From the NCBI RefSeq assembly GCF_011492965.1, contig NZ_CP045121.1:2542001-2606000 (forward strand): a DNA stretch of 64,000 nucleotides. The letters are read 5' to 3'. Below, one piece after another: positions 25,608-34,720 of this stretch (positions are counted from its first letter, which is position 1; each line of letters opens with the position of its first letter). The DNA comes from Rubrobacter marinus (GTDB lineage Bacteria; Actinomycetota; Rubrobacteria; Rubrobacterales; Rubrobacteraceae). The position numbers and the translations under genes were made by a program. Under the pieces are notes generated by a model. That model was given only the letters and a program-made list of their open reading frames with translations. It had not been told where the DNA came from and did no database searches.

Positions 25608-26219
25608 ATGACTTCGAAAGACGGAAAATTGAAGGTCGTGGGCATAGGCGGGACGCTGCGCGAGGGCTCGTCGAGCCTCGGGGCGCTCCGCCGGGCGCTC
25701 GGGGCGGCGCGAGACTCCGGGGCGGAGGCAGAGCTTCTGGACCTCAAGGAGCTCGACCTGCCGATGTACGAGCCCGGGAGGCCCCTGGAAGGGTACGGCG
25801 AGGGCGTGGGGCGGCTGGTGGAGGCCATGCGCGGGGCCGACGCCCTGATCCTCAGCACCGCCGCGTACCACGGGACGCTCGCGGGCATAACAAAGAACGC
25901 GCTGGACTTCGCGCAGTTTCTCGGCGGGGACGAGAGGCCCTACTTCGACGGCAAGGTCGTGGGCTTGATCTCGACGGCCGGCGGGGAGATGGCCGGGTCC
26001 AACGCCAACGGGGCGATGGTCCACGTCGTTCACGCCCTCAGGGGGACCGTGGCGCCGCTCATGGTCTCCGTTCCGAGGGCGTGGAAGTTCTCGGACGGCG
26101 ACGGGAACATAACCGACGACGGGTACGGGGAGAAACTGGAGGGCCTGGGGCGTCTCGTCGTCGACCTCGCGTCGAGGCTCACGCCCGAGGAGGATCGGGT
26201 GCTCCGGGCCTCCGCCTGA
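25608..26219 (+). CDS. NADPH-dependent FMN reductase
   Basis: The 203-residue flavodoxin-like protein has V-G-I-G-G-T-L-R-E-G-S-S-S for FMN phosphate binding, L-S-T-A-A-Y-H-G-T-L-A-G-I-T-K-N-A-L-D (the Y-H-G loop around the flavin) and G-L-I-S-T-A-G-G. These are features of the NADPH:FMN/quinone/azo-reductase family. Following a MarR gene, it is probably an electrophile- or quinone-inducible reductase. Confidence 0.85.
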   Translation: MTSKDGKLKVVGIGGTLREGSSSLGALRRALGAARDSGAEAELLDLKELDLPMYEPGRPLEGYGEGVGRLVEAMRGADALILSTAAYHGTLAGITKNALDFAQFLGGDERPYFDGKVVGLISTAGGEMAGSNANGAMVHVVHALRGTVAPLMVSVPRAWKFSDGDGNITDDGYGEKLEGLGRLVVDLASRLTPEEDRVLRASA

Positions 26220-26271
26220 GAGGTCCGGCCGGGCAGTAGAGGTCCCATTCGATTCGGAAGGAGAAGCCGAC

Positions 26272-27704
26272 ATCACGGAGAACAGCGCGCCCCCGGGCGA
26301 GAGAGGCGAACGTCGGGTCTCGACGAGGTTGTTGTTGCTCGTCCTGATCTCGGCGGTCTTCGTCTCGGTCCTGAACAGTTCGATGGTGAACGTGGTCGTG
26401 CCCGTCATAGGGCGGGAGTTCGGGGCGTCGGCGGGGCAGGTGGGGTGGGTGATCACGGGCTACCTCCTCGTCTACGCCGTGGGCATCCCGCTCTACGGGC
26501 GCATCTCGGACCTTTACAGCTTGCGCTCCACGTTCACGCTGGGGCTCGTCACGTTCGCGGTGGGGTCCCTGGTCGGGGCGCTGGCGCCGAACCTCGTGGT
26601 GCTGGTCCTCGGACGCATCTTGCAGGCGGCGGGAGGGGCGGCTATCCCCGCGCTCGCGAGCGCCTCGGTGGCGAAGCTCCTGCCGCCCGGGGAGCGCGGG
26701 TACGCCCTGGGGCTCGTGCTGTCCAGCGTCGGGGTCGGGGCGGCCGTCGGGCCGGTCGTGGGCGGTACCCTGGCCGGGTTCGCCGGCTGGCAGTCGTTGT
26801 TCTACGCCTCCCTCGCCCTGGCGGCCCTCCTGGTCGTCGGCGCGTGGTTCGTGCTGCCGCACACCAGGCCCTCCGGGGAGCGTTCGTTCGACCTGCCGGG
26901 CGGGGTGCTGCTCGGGCTGGCGGCCGGGCTGTTCCTTTTCGGGGTGACGCAGGGGCAGGTCGAGGGGTTCGGCTCGCCCTCCTCGTGGGGGAGCTTCCTG
27001 GTGTCGGCGGTCTCGGCGGTCGGGTTCGCGTTGCGGATACGGACCGCCGCCCATCCGTTCGCCCCGCCCGACCTGTTCCGCAACGGCCCGTACGTCGCGG
27101 CGGTGGCGGTCGGGTTCTTCTCGATGCTCGCGAACGTGACGAGCCTCGTCTTCGTGCCCCTCCTGGTCTCGGAGGTCAACGGGCTCTCGCCCGCGCGGGC
27201 GGGGCTCGTGCTCGCGCCGGGGCGGTCGCGCTCGCGCTCCTCTCCCCTACGCCGGGCGCCTCTCCGACCGCGTCGGCGCCCGGGCGCCGATCTTCGCCGG
27301 GCTCGGGGCATGCTGGTCTCGGCGCTCTTCCTCTCCTCCTTCGGGCGGGGGCTCCCCGTATCTGGTCTCCCTCGGGATGCTCGGTTTCGGGCCGGGTTCG
27401 CCTTCGCGAACTCCGCGACGAACAACGCCGCGCAGGCCGTCCTGCCCAGGGAGGAGGTCGGGGTGGGGATCGGCATCTTCCAGGGCCTCTTCTTTCTCGG
27501 CGGGGGACGGGGCCCGCGGTGATCGGGGCGTTCTTCGCGGCGAGGAGCGACGCGGGGGCCGGCGCCCTCAACCCGCTCTACGGCCTCGGGGCCGCGCCCT
27601 TCTCCGACGCCTTCCTCATGGTCTGCGTCGCGCTCGTGGTCTCGATCGTCGCCGCGCTCTGGATCAGGGGCGGCGGGAAGGGGCGAGGGGCGAAGGGCTC
27701 TTAG
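26272..27704 (+). CDS. MFS drug/H+ antiporter (DHA2-like; frameshifted at 27220-27500)
   Basis: This transporter has about twelve or more membrane helices, with V-L-N-S-S-M-V-N-V-V-V-P in helix 1, G-W-V-I-T-G-Y-L-L, and the motif-A form G-R-I-S-D-L-Y-S-L-R. The frame changes near 27225 and twice more before the final A-V-I-G-A-F-F-A-A-R segment, again at G/C runs. The start is unclear. The frame is open from an ATC preceded by GGAG that gives a natural N-terminus (T-E-N-S-A-P-P-G), while the first standard codon is TTG at 26329. Confidence 0.78.
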
Positions 27705-27725
27705 GAGAGGCGAGAGAGGAGAGCC

Positions 27726-28667
27726 ATGCGAGATTACGGCAGGGAACTTCGATTCGGCGTGAGCGTCGCGCCGCTGGCGGGGGAGGTAGAGAGCATCCGG
27801 CGCGTGGTCCGGGCGGCCGACCGCGAGGGGCTCGACCTCGTGGGCATCCAGGACCACCCCTACCAGCGCCGCTTTCTGGACACCTGGACCCTCATCTCGA
27901 CGCTCGTCCCCCTGACCGAGAGGATCCGGTTCTTCCCCGACGTCGCGAACCTGCCCCTGCGCCCGCCGGCCATGCTCGCCAAATCGGCCGCCTCCCTCGA
28001 CGTCATCTCCGGCGGGCGGGTGGAGATCGGGCTCGGAGCCGGCGCCTTCTGGGACGCGGTGGCGGCGATGGGAGGACCGCGGCGTAGCCCCGGCGAAGCC
28101 GTGCGCGCGCTGGAGGAGGCGATAAGGGTGATGCGGCTCGTGTGGAGCGAGGAGCGCTCCTTACGCTTCGACGGGGAGTTCTACGGGCTCGCGGGGATGC
28201 GGCCGGGGCCGGCTCCGGCGCACCCCATCGGGGTGTGGGTCGGGGCGTACGGGCCGAGGATGCTGCGGCTCATCGGCCGTCTCGCCGACGGGTGGGTCCC
28301 CTCGCTCGCCTACTCGGCGCCCGAGCGTCTGCCCGAGATGCACGACCGGATCGACGGCGCGGCAAGGGAGGCGGGCCGCGAGCCCCGGGAGATCACGCGC
28401 GTCTACAACGTCGAGGGCAGGATCGGGGCGGACGGCGACGGTCCCCTGGTGGGACCGCCGGAGAAGCTCGCCGAGGCGCTCTCCGGCTTCGCCCTGGAGT
28501 CGGGGATGGATGCCTTCGTCTTCTGGCCGCAGGGGCCGCCGGAGGAGCACGAGCGGCAGGTGGGCCGCTTCGCGGGGGAGGTCGCCCCGGCGGTGCGCGA
28601 GGCCGTGCAGGGGGAACGCGCCCGGAGGCCCGGCGCGGCGAGGACCGGCGGCGGGGGCGCGAAATAG
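27726..28667 (+). CDS. LLM-class F420-dependent oxidoreductase
   Basis: The 313-residue TIM-barrel protein of the luciferase-like monooxygenase class reads F-G-V-S-V-A-P, A-A-D-R-E-G-L-D-L-V-G-I-Q-D-H, R-I-R-F-F-P-D-V-A-N-L-P-L-R-P-P-A-M-L-A-K and D-V-I-S-G-G-R-V-E-I-G-L-G-A-G-A-F. The D-V-x-S-G-G-R and G-x-G-A/W segments bind F420 or FMN. Actinobacterial members of this subgroup are usually F420-dependent (family knowledge). Substrate unknown. Confidence 0.88.
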   Translation: MRDYGRELRFGVSVAPLAGEVESIRRVVRAADREGLDLVGIQDHPYQRRFLDTWTLISTLVPLTERIRFFPDVANLPLRPPAMLAKSAASLDVISGGRVEIGLGAGAFWDAVAAMGGPRRSPGEAVRALEEAIRVMRLVWSEERSLRFDGEFYGLAGMRPGPAPAHPIGVWVGAYGPRMLRLIGRLADGWVPSLAYSAPERLPEMHDRIDGAAREAGREPREITRVYNVEGRIGADGDGPLVGPPEKLAEALSGFALESGMDAFVFWPQGPPEEHERQVGRFAGEVAPAVREAVQGERARRPGAARTGGGGAK

Positions 28668-28761
28668 GCCGGTCGGCGCATTCCCCCGTAGCGAAGCTGC
28701 TCCGGGGAGCGGTCGAGGGTATAGAGTTTCGGGGTCTGGACACGAGCCGCCGGAGGCGACG

Positions 28762-30155
28762 ATGAGGAGATGGGTCAAGGGCGGTCTCGCGGCGGGAGGG
28801 GTCGCGGTCGCCGCGGGGGCGTTGCGCCGTTACCTGAACCCGGAGCCCCGGTACTCCCCGTGGGAGAAGCCGCCCTACGGGGTCTTCGAGAAGAAGGTGC
28901 TCGTCGTGGGGGGCGGTTTCGGGGGCTACGCGCTCGTGGAGAGGCTGACCGAGCTGACCCGCCGGCGCGACGACGTGGGCATCATGATGCTCTCGCGGGA
29001 GAACTTCTTCACCTTCTGGCCGATGGTCGCCGGCACCATCTCCAGCGACATCGACTCCCTCAACGTCGCCCAGCCCTTGAGGCGGGCCCTGATCACCTCG
29101 GGGGCCAGCTTCAGGCGGGCCCCGCTGAAACACATCGACTACGACAGAAAGATCGCCGTCGCCGACGGGGCAAGGAGTTCCCGTACGACCACCTCGTCCT
29201 CGCGGTGGGGGCGCAGCCGAACTTCTTCGGGATCGAAGGCGTCGAGGAGCACTGCCTCACGATGAAGGGGGTCGCCGACGCCGAGCGCATCCGCAACAGG
29301 GTCATAGAGCGCTTCGAGGACGCGACGCTCGCCGACGGCGACGTGCCGGACTCGTCGCTCACCTTCGCCGTCATCGGGGGCGGCTCCACCGGGGTCGAGA
29401 CCGCGGCGGAGATCGACGCCCTCATCACCGACGCCCTCGCTCCGGATTACCCGAGCATCCGGCGGGACAGGGTCAAGGTGATCCTGCTGACCCGCGGCGC
29501 GGAGATCCTGCCGGAGCTCGACCCCGCCCTCAGGCGCGCCGCCCGCGCCCGCCTCGCCGCCCGCAACGTCGAGGTCCTCACCAGCGCGGCGGCAGAGCGG
29601 GTCGAGGCAGGTCGCGTGGTCCTCAAGGACGGGCGCGAGATCGAGACGGAGAACGCGATCTGGACGGCCGGTGGCCGCCCGAACGAGCTCCTGAAGACCC
29701 TCGACCTCCCGCTCACCGAGCGCGACGGCGTGATCGTCGACGAGTACCTGCGCGTCGCGGACCGGCCGGGCCTGTGGTCCCTCGGGGACTGCGCCGCGAT
29801 CCCGAACGTCCTCGCCGGGAGCGAGAAGGAGAGGTTCGTCCCCCCCACCGCCCAGGCCGCCGTGCAGCAGGGCTACGCCGCCGCGGAGAACGTGCTCGCC
29901 GCCCTCGACGGGCGGGAGGAGGACCTCGAGCCCTTCGAGTACCGGCCCATGGGCCAACTCGTCGAGCTCGGGAGCGAGTTCGCCGTCAACGAGGTGCTCG
30001 GGGTGAGGTTCAGCGGGCTCCTGGCCGTCCTCGTGTGGCGGGCCACCTACCTGTACAAGCTCGAGAGCCCGAGGGGCAAGGCCGCCGTGGCCGCCGACTG
30101 GATCCTCGGCCTCTTCTTCCGCCCGGCCGCCGCCGAGATCCGCCGGGACGACTAG
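28762..30155 (+). CDS. NDH-2-like NAD(P)/FAD oxidoreductase (one frameshift)
   Basis: After a short hydrophobic N-terminus the FAD fold reads V-L-V-V-G-G-G-F-G-G-Y-A. A second Rossmann fold follows at F-A-V-I-G-G-G-S-T-G-V-E-T-A-A-E, and W-S-L-G-D-C-A-A-I-P binds the flavin. This arrangement is that of type II NADH dehydrogenases and sulfide:quinone-like proteins, acting at the membrane surface. A G-run frameshift at about 29170 splits it; with one G added the frame joins A-V-A-D-G to K-E-F-P-Y-D-H-L-V-L-A-V-G. The C-terminal Y-L-Y-K-L-E-S segment is typical of NDH-2. Confidence 0.82.
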
Positions 30156-30251
30156 CGGTGGTGAGGCCCACGACGACGCCGGCGGGGCCGTGAGCCCTTA
30201 GCCGCGGCCGGAGACGCCCCGGCGCGAGACCGCTACCAGAAGGAGGAAGTC

Positions 30252-30665
30252 ATGAGTACCAACGAGAAGCAGCCGGTGATCCCCGAGGGCTCCGAGGACC
30301 TGCTCTCCTCCACCGCCCTCGCCCACGTCGCCACGATAGGCCCGGGCGGCGAGCCGCAGAACAACCCCGTGTGGTTCGACTGGGACGGGCAGCACCTCAA
30401 GTTCAGCCAGACCAAGGGGCGCCAGAAGTACCGCAACCTCGGCCGCGACCCGCGCATCGCCCTCTCCATCGTCGACCCCGGGAACCCCTACCGCTACCTG
30501 GAGGTGCGGGGCGAGGTCGAGAAGATCGAGGAGGACCCGAACCTCGACTTCATAAACGCGATGGCGAAGAAGTACCTCGGGGTGGACGATTACCCGTACC
30601 ACCAGCCCGGCGACGAGCGCGTCGTGCTGTACGTCCGCCCCGAGCACACCACCGGGATGGCCTAG
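30252..30665 (+). CDS. PPOX-class F420-dependent oxidoreductase
   Basis: This 137-residue split-barrel protein carries H-V-A-T-I-G-P-G-G-E-P-Q-N-N-P-V-W-F, R-Q-K-Y-R-N-L-G-R-D-P-R-I-A-L-S-I and Y-L-E-V-R-G-E-V, the standard pattern of the F420/FMN-binding pyridoxamine-phosphate-oxidase-like group in actinobacteria. A GGAGGAAG ribosome site precedes its ATG. Function probably reduction of a small molecule with F420H2; substrate unknown. Confidence 0.88.
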   Translation: MSTNEKQPVIPEGSEDLLSSTALAHVATIGPGGEPQNNPVWFDWDGQHLKFSQTKGRQKYRNLGRDPRIALSIVDPGNPYRYLEVRGEVEKIEEDPNLDFINAMAKKYLGVDDYPYHQPGDERVVLYVRPEHTTGMA

Positions 30666-30681
30666 AGAGGCGCGGCCGGCC

Positions 30682-32456
30682 GTGGCGCGGCGCGAGGGGG
30701 GTTCGGGCAACGTAGGGGCGCTCCGGCGCGCCCTCGCCTACCTCCGCTCGTACGGGAAGGAGGCGGTCGGGCCTTTCTCGCGCTGCTCCTCGTCTCGGCG
30801 GCGAACCTCGTGACGCCCCAGCTTATCGCCTACGCCGTCGACCGGGGGTCACGCCCCCGGGTAGCATGCGCGTCATCCTGCTCGCCGTCGGGGGCTCGTC
30901 GGGGTCGCACTCCTGCGCGGGGCTTCCAGTTTTTGCAGGGCTACCTCGCGGAGAAGGCCTCGCAGGGGGTGGCGTACGACCTGAGGAACGCGCTCTTCGA
31001 GAAGATAGAGCGCCTCGGCTTCGGGTACTACGACCGGCAGGAGACCGGCCAGCTCGTCACTCGCCTGACCAGCGACGTCGAGCAGATCCGGACGTTCGCC
31101 GGCTCCGGGGTCGTGCAGCTCGCCTCGGCGGCGATCATGCTGCTTGGGACGACGGTCCTCCTCCTGTTCCTCGACCTGCAACTCGCCCTCGTGGCCCTGG
31201 CGACGGTACCGGCTATCTTCGTCCTCCTCCTCCGCTTCGTGCAGCGCATCGGGCCGCTCTTTCGGGGCGTCCAGCAGGCCCTGGGCCGGCTGAACACCGT
31301 CCTCCAGGAGGACCTCTCGGGGGTCAAGACCATCCGCGCCTACGCCCGCGAGGACTACGAGACGGACCGCTACCGCGAGGTCAACGACGACCTGCTGGGC
31401 AGGAACCTGGAGACGGTGCGGACCTTCGCCAACAACTTCCCGTTCGTTTTCTTCGTGGCGAACCTGGGGACGCTTGGGATCGTGCTCTTCGGCGGGCTGC
31501 GCGTCATCGGCGGCACGCTCACGGTGGGCGAGCTTATCGCCTTCAACACGTACCTCGGGTTTCTGCTCTTCCCGATCCTGACCATCGGCTTCCTCTCGGC
31601 GGCCTTCTCGAGGGCCGGGGCCTCAGCGGCGAGGGTCTTCGAGATCCTGGACGCCCCCATCGAGGTCGAGGACAAGCCGGACGCCGTTGCCCTCCCCCCC
31701 GTCCGCTGCCGGGTCGAGTTCGACGGCGTCCGCTTCCGCTACCCCGGGGACGAGAGGGAGGTCTTGAAGGGCGTGAGCTTCTGCGTCGAGCCGGGGCAGA
31801 CCGCGGCGATCCTCGGGACGACGGGCTCGGGCAAGTCCACGCTCGTGAACCTCCTGCCGCGCTTCTACGACGTCACCGGGGGGGCGGTGAGGCTAGACGG
31901 CCACGACGTGCGCGACGTCACGCTCTCCTCGCTGCGTTCTCAGGTCGGCATCGTGCTGCAAGAGACCCTGCTCTTCAGCGGCACCGTCCGGGACAACATC
32001 GCCTACGGCAGGCCCGACGCGACGCTCGACGAGGTCGAGGCCGCCGCCCGCGCCGCCCGCGCCGACGAGTTCGTTCAGGGGCTCCCCGAGGGCTACGGGA
32101 CCGTGGTCGGGGAGCGCGGCATCGGGCTCTCGGGGGGGCAGCGCCAGCGCATCGCGATCGCGCGGGCGCTCCTCGTCGACCCGAGGCTCCTCATCCTCGA
32201 CGACTCGACCTCCGCCGTCGACGCCGAGACGGAGGCGGCGATCCAGGAGTCACTCGACAGGCTCATGCGCGAGGAGCACCGCACCGTCTTCGTCATCGCG
32301 CAGAGGGTCTCGACCGTGAGGGACGCGGACCTGATCCTGGTCCTCGACGAGGGCGAGATCGCCGCCCGCGGCACCCACGAGGAGCTCGTCCGGACGAGCG
32401 AGCTCTACAACGAGATCCTCGGCTCCCAGCTCGAGCCCGCACCCGCCGGAGGCTAG
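30682..32456 (+). CDS. ABC exporter, fused permease-ATPase (frameshifts in the first helix region)
   Basis: The ATPase half is complete: F-R-Y-P-G-D-E-R-E-V-L, Walker A G-T-T-G-S-G-K-S-T, L-S-G-G-Q-R-Q-R-I-A-I-A-R, Walker B L-L-I-L-D-D-S-T-S-A-V-D. The permease half has about six helices and G-Y-Y-D-R-Q-E-T-G-Q-L-V-T-R. At the N-terminus the GTG-started frame (A-L-R-R-A-L-A-Y-L-R-S-Y-G) must shift near 30770, 30850, 30890 and 30925. The D-D-S-T (not D-E-x-T) Walker B suggests the degenerate half of a heterodimeric exporter. A plausible partner is the ABC exporter at 36056. Confidence 0.83.
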
Positions 32457-32463
32457 AAGACCC

Positions 32464-33441
32464 TTACGAGCCCGGTGGGGGCTCCTCCAGGTCCGGCCGG
32501 TCGAGGCCCTGGTCGCGGAAGGAGGACTCGTCCTCCAGGGGCTCCAGGTGCACGAAAACGGTCGTCATCGGGAGCTCCTCGACCACCTCGCGCTCCAGGT
32601 CCTCGGAGAGGTCGTGGCCGCGCCTGACGCTCCAGGAGCCGGGGACGAGGACGTGCATGCTGACGAACCTCCTCGCGCCGGCGCTGCGCGTGCGCAGGGC
32701 GTGGAACTCGATGCCGCTCTCGCGGTAGCGGGAGATCACGGCCTCCACCACCCTCAGATCCTCCGGGGGGAGCGCCGTGTCCAGCAGCCCGTGGGCCGCC
32801 TCGTTCAGGATGCGCAGGCCCACCCACACGATGTTCGCGGCTACGACGAGCGCGATCAGGGGGTCCAGGAACAGCCACCCCGTCCAGCCCACGAGGAGGA
32901 CGCCTGCCACGACCCCGGCCGTGGTCCACACGTCGGTGAGGAGGTGCCGCCCGTCGGCGCGCAGCGCGGCCGAACGCAGCCTGCCGCCCGCCCTCAGGAG
33001 CACGAGCCCCACGACGCCGTTGAGGACGGCGGCGACGAGCGAGACCACGAGGCCCGCCCCGACGTTCTCCAACGGCTGCGGCTCGAACAGACGCCCGACC
33101 GCCGTCGCCGCGATAAAAGCCGCCGCAGCGAGGACGAGAGCCCCTTCGAGGGCGCTGGAGAAGAACTCGGCCTTGGTGTGGCCGTAGGCGTGCTCCTCGT
33201 CGGGGGGACGCGCGGCGGCCGAGAGCGCCCAGAAGGCGCCGATCGCGGCGACGAGGTTCGCCGAGGACTCGGCGGCGTCGGAGAGCAGACCCACGGAGCC
33301 CGTAAGGACGTACGCCCCCGCTTTCAGGCCCACGGTCGCGAGCGCCGCCGCGATCGAGACCGCCGCGTAGAACCGCGTCGAGCGAGCAGGGGACGCGCCG
33401 GATCTCCCTGTACCCCCGGTCGCCGGGGCGTCCTTTCGCAT
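32464..33441 (-). CDS. cation diffusion facilitator (CDF) family transporter
   Basis: The 325-residue protein has about six membrane helices. The metal-site pattern of CDF proteins is present: S-D-A-A-E-S-S in helix 2 and H-A-Y-G-H-T-K-A-E after it, with L-L-T-D-V-W-T-T in helix 5. In many CDFs the helix-2 pattern is H-x-x-x-D or D-x-x-x-D; here it is D-A-A-E-S. A cytoplasmic domain with F-V-S-M-H-V-L-V-P and a final acidic and His-containing tail follows. It exports divalent metals such as Zn2+, Mn2+ or Fe2+. Convergent with the ABC exporter at 8 nt. Confidence 0.88.
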   Translation of the reverse strand: MRKDAPATGGTGRSGASPARSTRFYAAVSIAAALATVGLKAGAYVLTGSVGLLSDAAESSANLVAAIGAFWALSAAARPPDEEHAYGHTKAEFFSSALEGALVLAAAAFIAATAVGRLFEPQPLENVGAGLVVSLVAAVLNGVVGLVLLRAGGRLRSAALRADGRHLLTDVWTTAGVVAGVLLVGWTGWLFLDPLIALVVAANIVWVGLRILNEAAHGLLDTALPPEDLRVVEAVISRYRESGIEFHALRTRSAGARRFVSMHVLVPGSWSVRRGHDLSEDLEREVVEELPMTTVFVHLEPLEDESSFRDQGLDRPDLEEPPPGS

Positions 33442-33597
33442 CACGACTCGCACCGAAACATCGCGTGATATTAGCAGCCGGGACGGTCCTTCTCGTGCCG
33501 TCCTCCGGCGAGGATCTACCCCCCGCGACCCGCCCTCACTCCTCCGCCTGTGGTACACCCTCCGGGTTTCCTTACAGGCCACAGCGAGGAGCGATTC

Positions 33598-34638
33598 ATG
33601 CGAGCCACCGTCTTTCACGCGCCGGGCGACGTCCGGGTCGAGAACGTCCCGGACCCGCGTATCGAGCAAGGGACCGACGCGGTGGTCAGGGTCACCCACG
33701 CCTGCGTCTGCGGCTCGGACCTGTGGTTCTACCGGGGCATCTCGCGGTGGGAGGAGGGCTACCGCTGCGGCCACGAGTGGATGGGGATCGTGGAGGACGT
33801 CGGGAGCGAGGTCACGTCGGTGAAGCCGGGCGACCGGGTCCTCTCCCCCTTCGCCTTCTCCGACGGCGAGTGCGAGTACTGCTTGAAGGGCCTCCAGACC
33901 TCCTGCGTCCACGGCGGCTTCTGGGGCGGCGCCGATTCCGACGGCGGCCAGGGCGAGGCGGTCCGGGCCCCGCTGGCCGACGGCACGCTCGTCAAGATCC
34001 CGGAAGTGGTCGCAGACGACGAGGCGCTCCTGAAGTCCATCCTGCCCCTGACGGACGTGATGGGTACGGGCCACCACGCGGCGGTCGCGGCCGGCGTGCG
34101 GGCCGGGGGGACGGCGGCGGTCGTCGGGGACGGGGCCGTGGGCCTCTGCGGCGTCCTCTCCGCCAGGAGGCTCGGCGCGGAGCGCATCATCATCCTCGGC
34201 CACCGCGAGGATCGCCTGGAGGTCGCGCGCCGCTTCGGGGCGACGGACGTCGTGACCGCCCGCGACGAGGCCGCCGTCGAGGAGGTCCTGGAGATGACCG
34301 GCGGCGGCGCGGAGGCCGTCCTGGAGTGCGTCGGGGTCAAGTCCTCGATGGACTCCGCGATCGGGGTGGCGCGTCCGGGCGGCACGGTTGGCTTCGTGGG
34401 GGTGCCGCAGGGGAGCGAGGAATTGAACCTCGGCCGCATGTTCGGGAGCAACATCGCGCTTCGCGGCGGGGTCGCCCCGGTGAGGGCGTACATACCGGAG
34501 CTCCTGGACGACGTGCTCGCGGGCACCCTCGACCCCTCGCCCGTCCTCGACCTCACCGTCGACCTCGACGGCGTCCCGGAGGGCTACGCCGCGATGGACG
34601 AGCGGCGCGCGATCAAGGCAATGGTCAGGGTCCGGTAG
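33598..34638 (+). CDS. zinc-dependent alcohol dehydrogenase family protein
   Basis: The 346-residue medium-chain dehydrogenase has the catalytic zinc ligands Cys in C-V-C-G-S-D and His-Glu in C-G-H-E-W-M-G. A partial structural-zinc loop (C-E-Y-C-L-K-G-L-Q-T-S-C) has three cysteines. The nucleotide fold reads V-V-G-D-G-A-V-G-L-C-G-V. The R-A-T-V-F-H-A-P-G-D start and G-G-x-x-x-G-Q-G-E-A-V-R pattern fit the glutathione-independent formaldehyde/threonine dehydrogenase-like subgroup. The ATG chosen has a GAGGAG site; the longer upstream frame has no support. Confidence 0.88.
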   Translation: MRATVFHAPGDVRVENVPDPRIEQGTDAVVRVTHACVCGSDLWFYRGISRWEEGYRCGHEWMGIVEDVGSEVTSVKPGDRVLSPFAFSDGECEYCLKGLQTSCVHGGFWGGADSDGGQGEAVRAPLADGTLVKIPEVVADDEALLKSILPLTDVMGTGHHAAVAAGVRAGGTAAVVGDGAVGLCGVLSARRLGAERIIILGHREDRLEVARRFGATDVVTARDEAAVEEVLEMTGGGAEAVLECVGVKSSMDSAIGVARPGGTVGFVGVPQGSEELNLGRMFGSNIALRGGVAPVRAYIPELLDDVLAGTLDPSPVLDLTVDLDGVPEGYAAMDERRAIKAMVRVR

Positions 34639-34667
34639 TTTGTAAGAGCGCTCGTCAAAACATCCGC

Positions 34668-34681
34668 GGGAGCGTGATACA
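34668..34681 (+). promoter_or_regulatory. extended -10 promoter element before the sugar dehydrogenase
   Basis: The segment contains TGATACAAC, an extended -10 (TGN followed by TACAAC), about 40 nt before the ATG. The same TGATACAA core precedes the receiver-TrxR gene (38475-38483). Confidence 0.4.
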
Positions 34682-34720
34682 ACCGGCGCTAGACCGACCA
34701 GAGCCGGAAGGAAACGTTCC

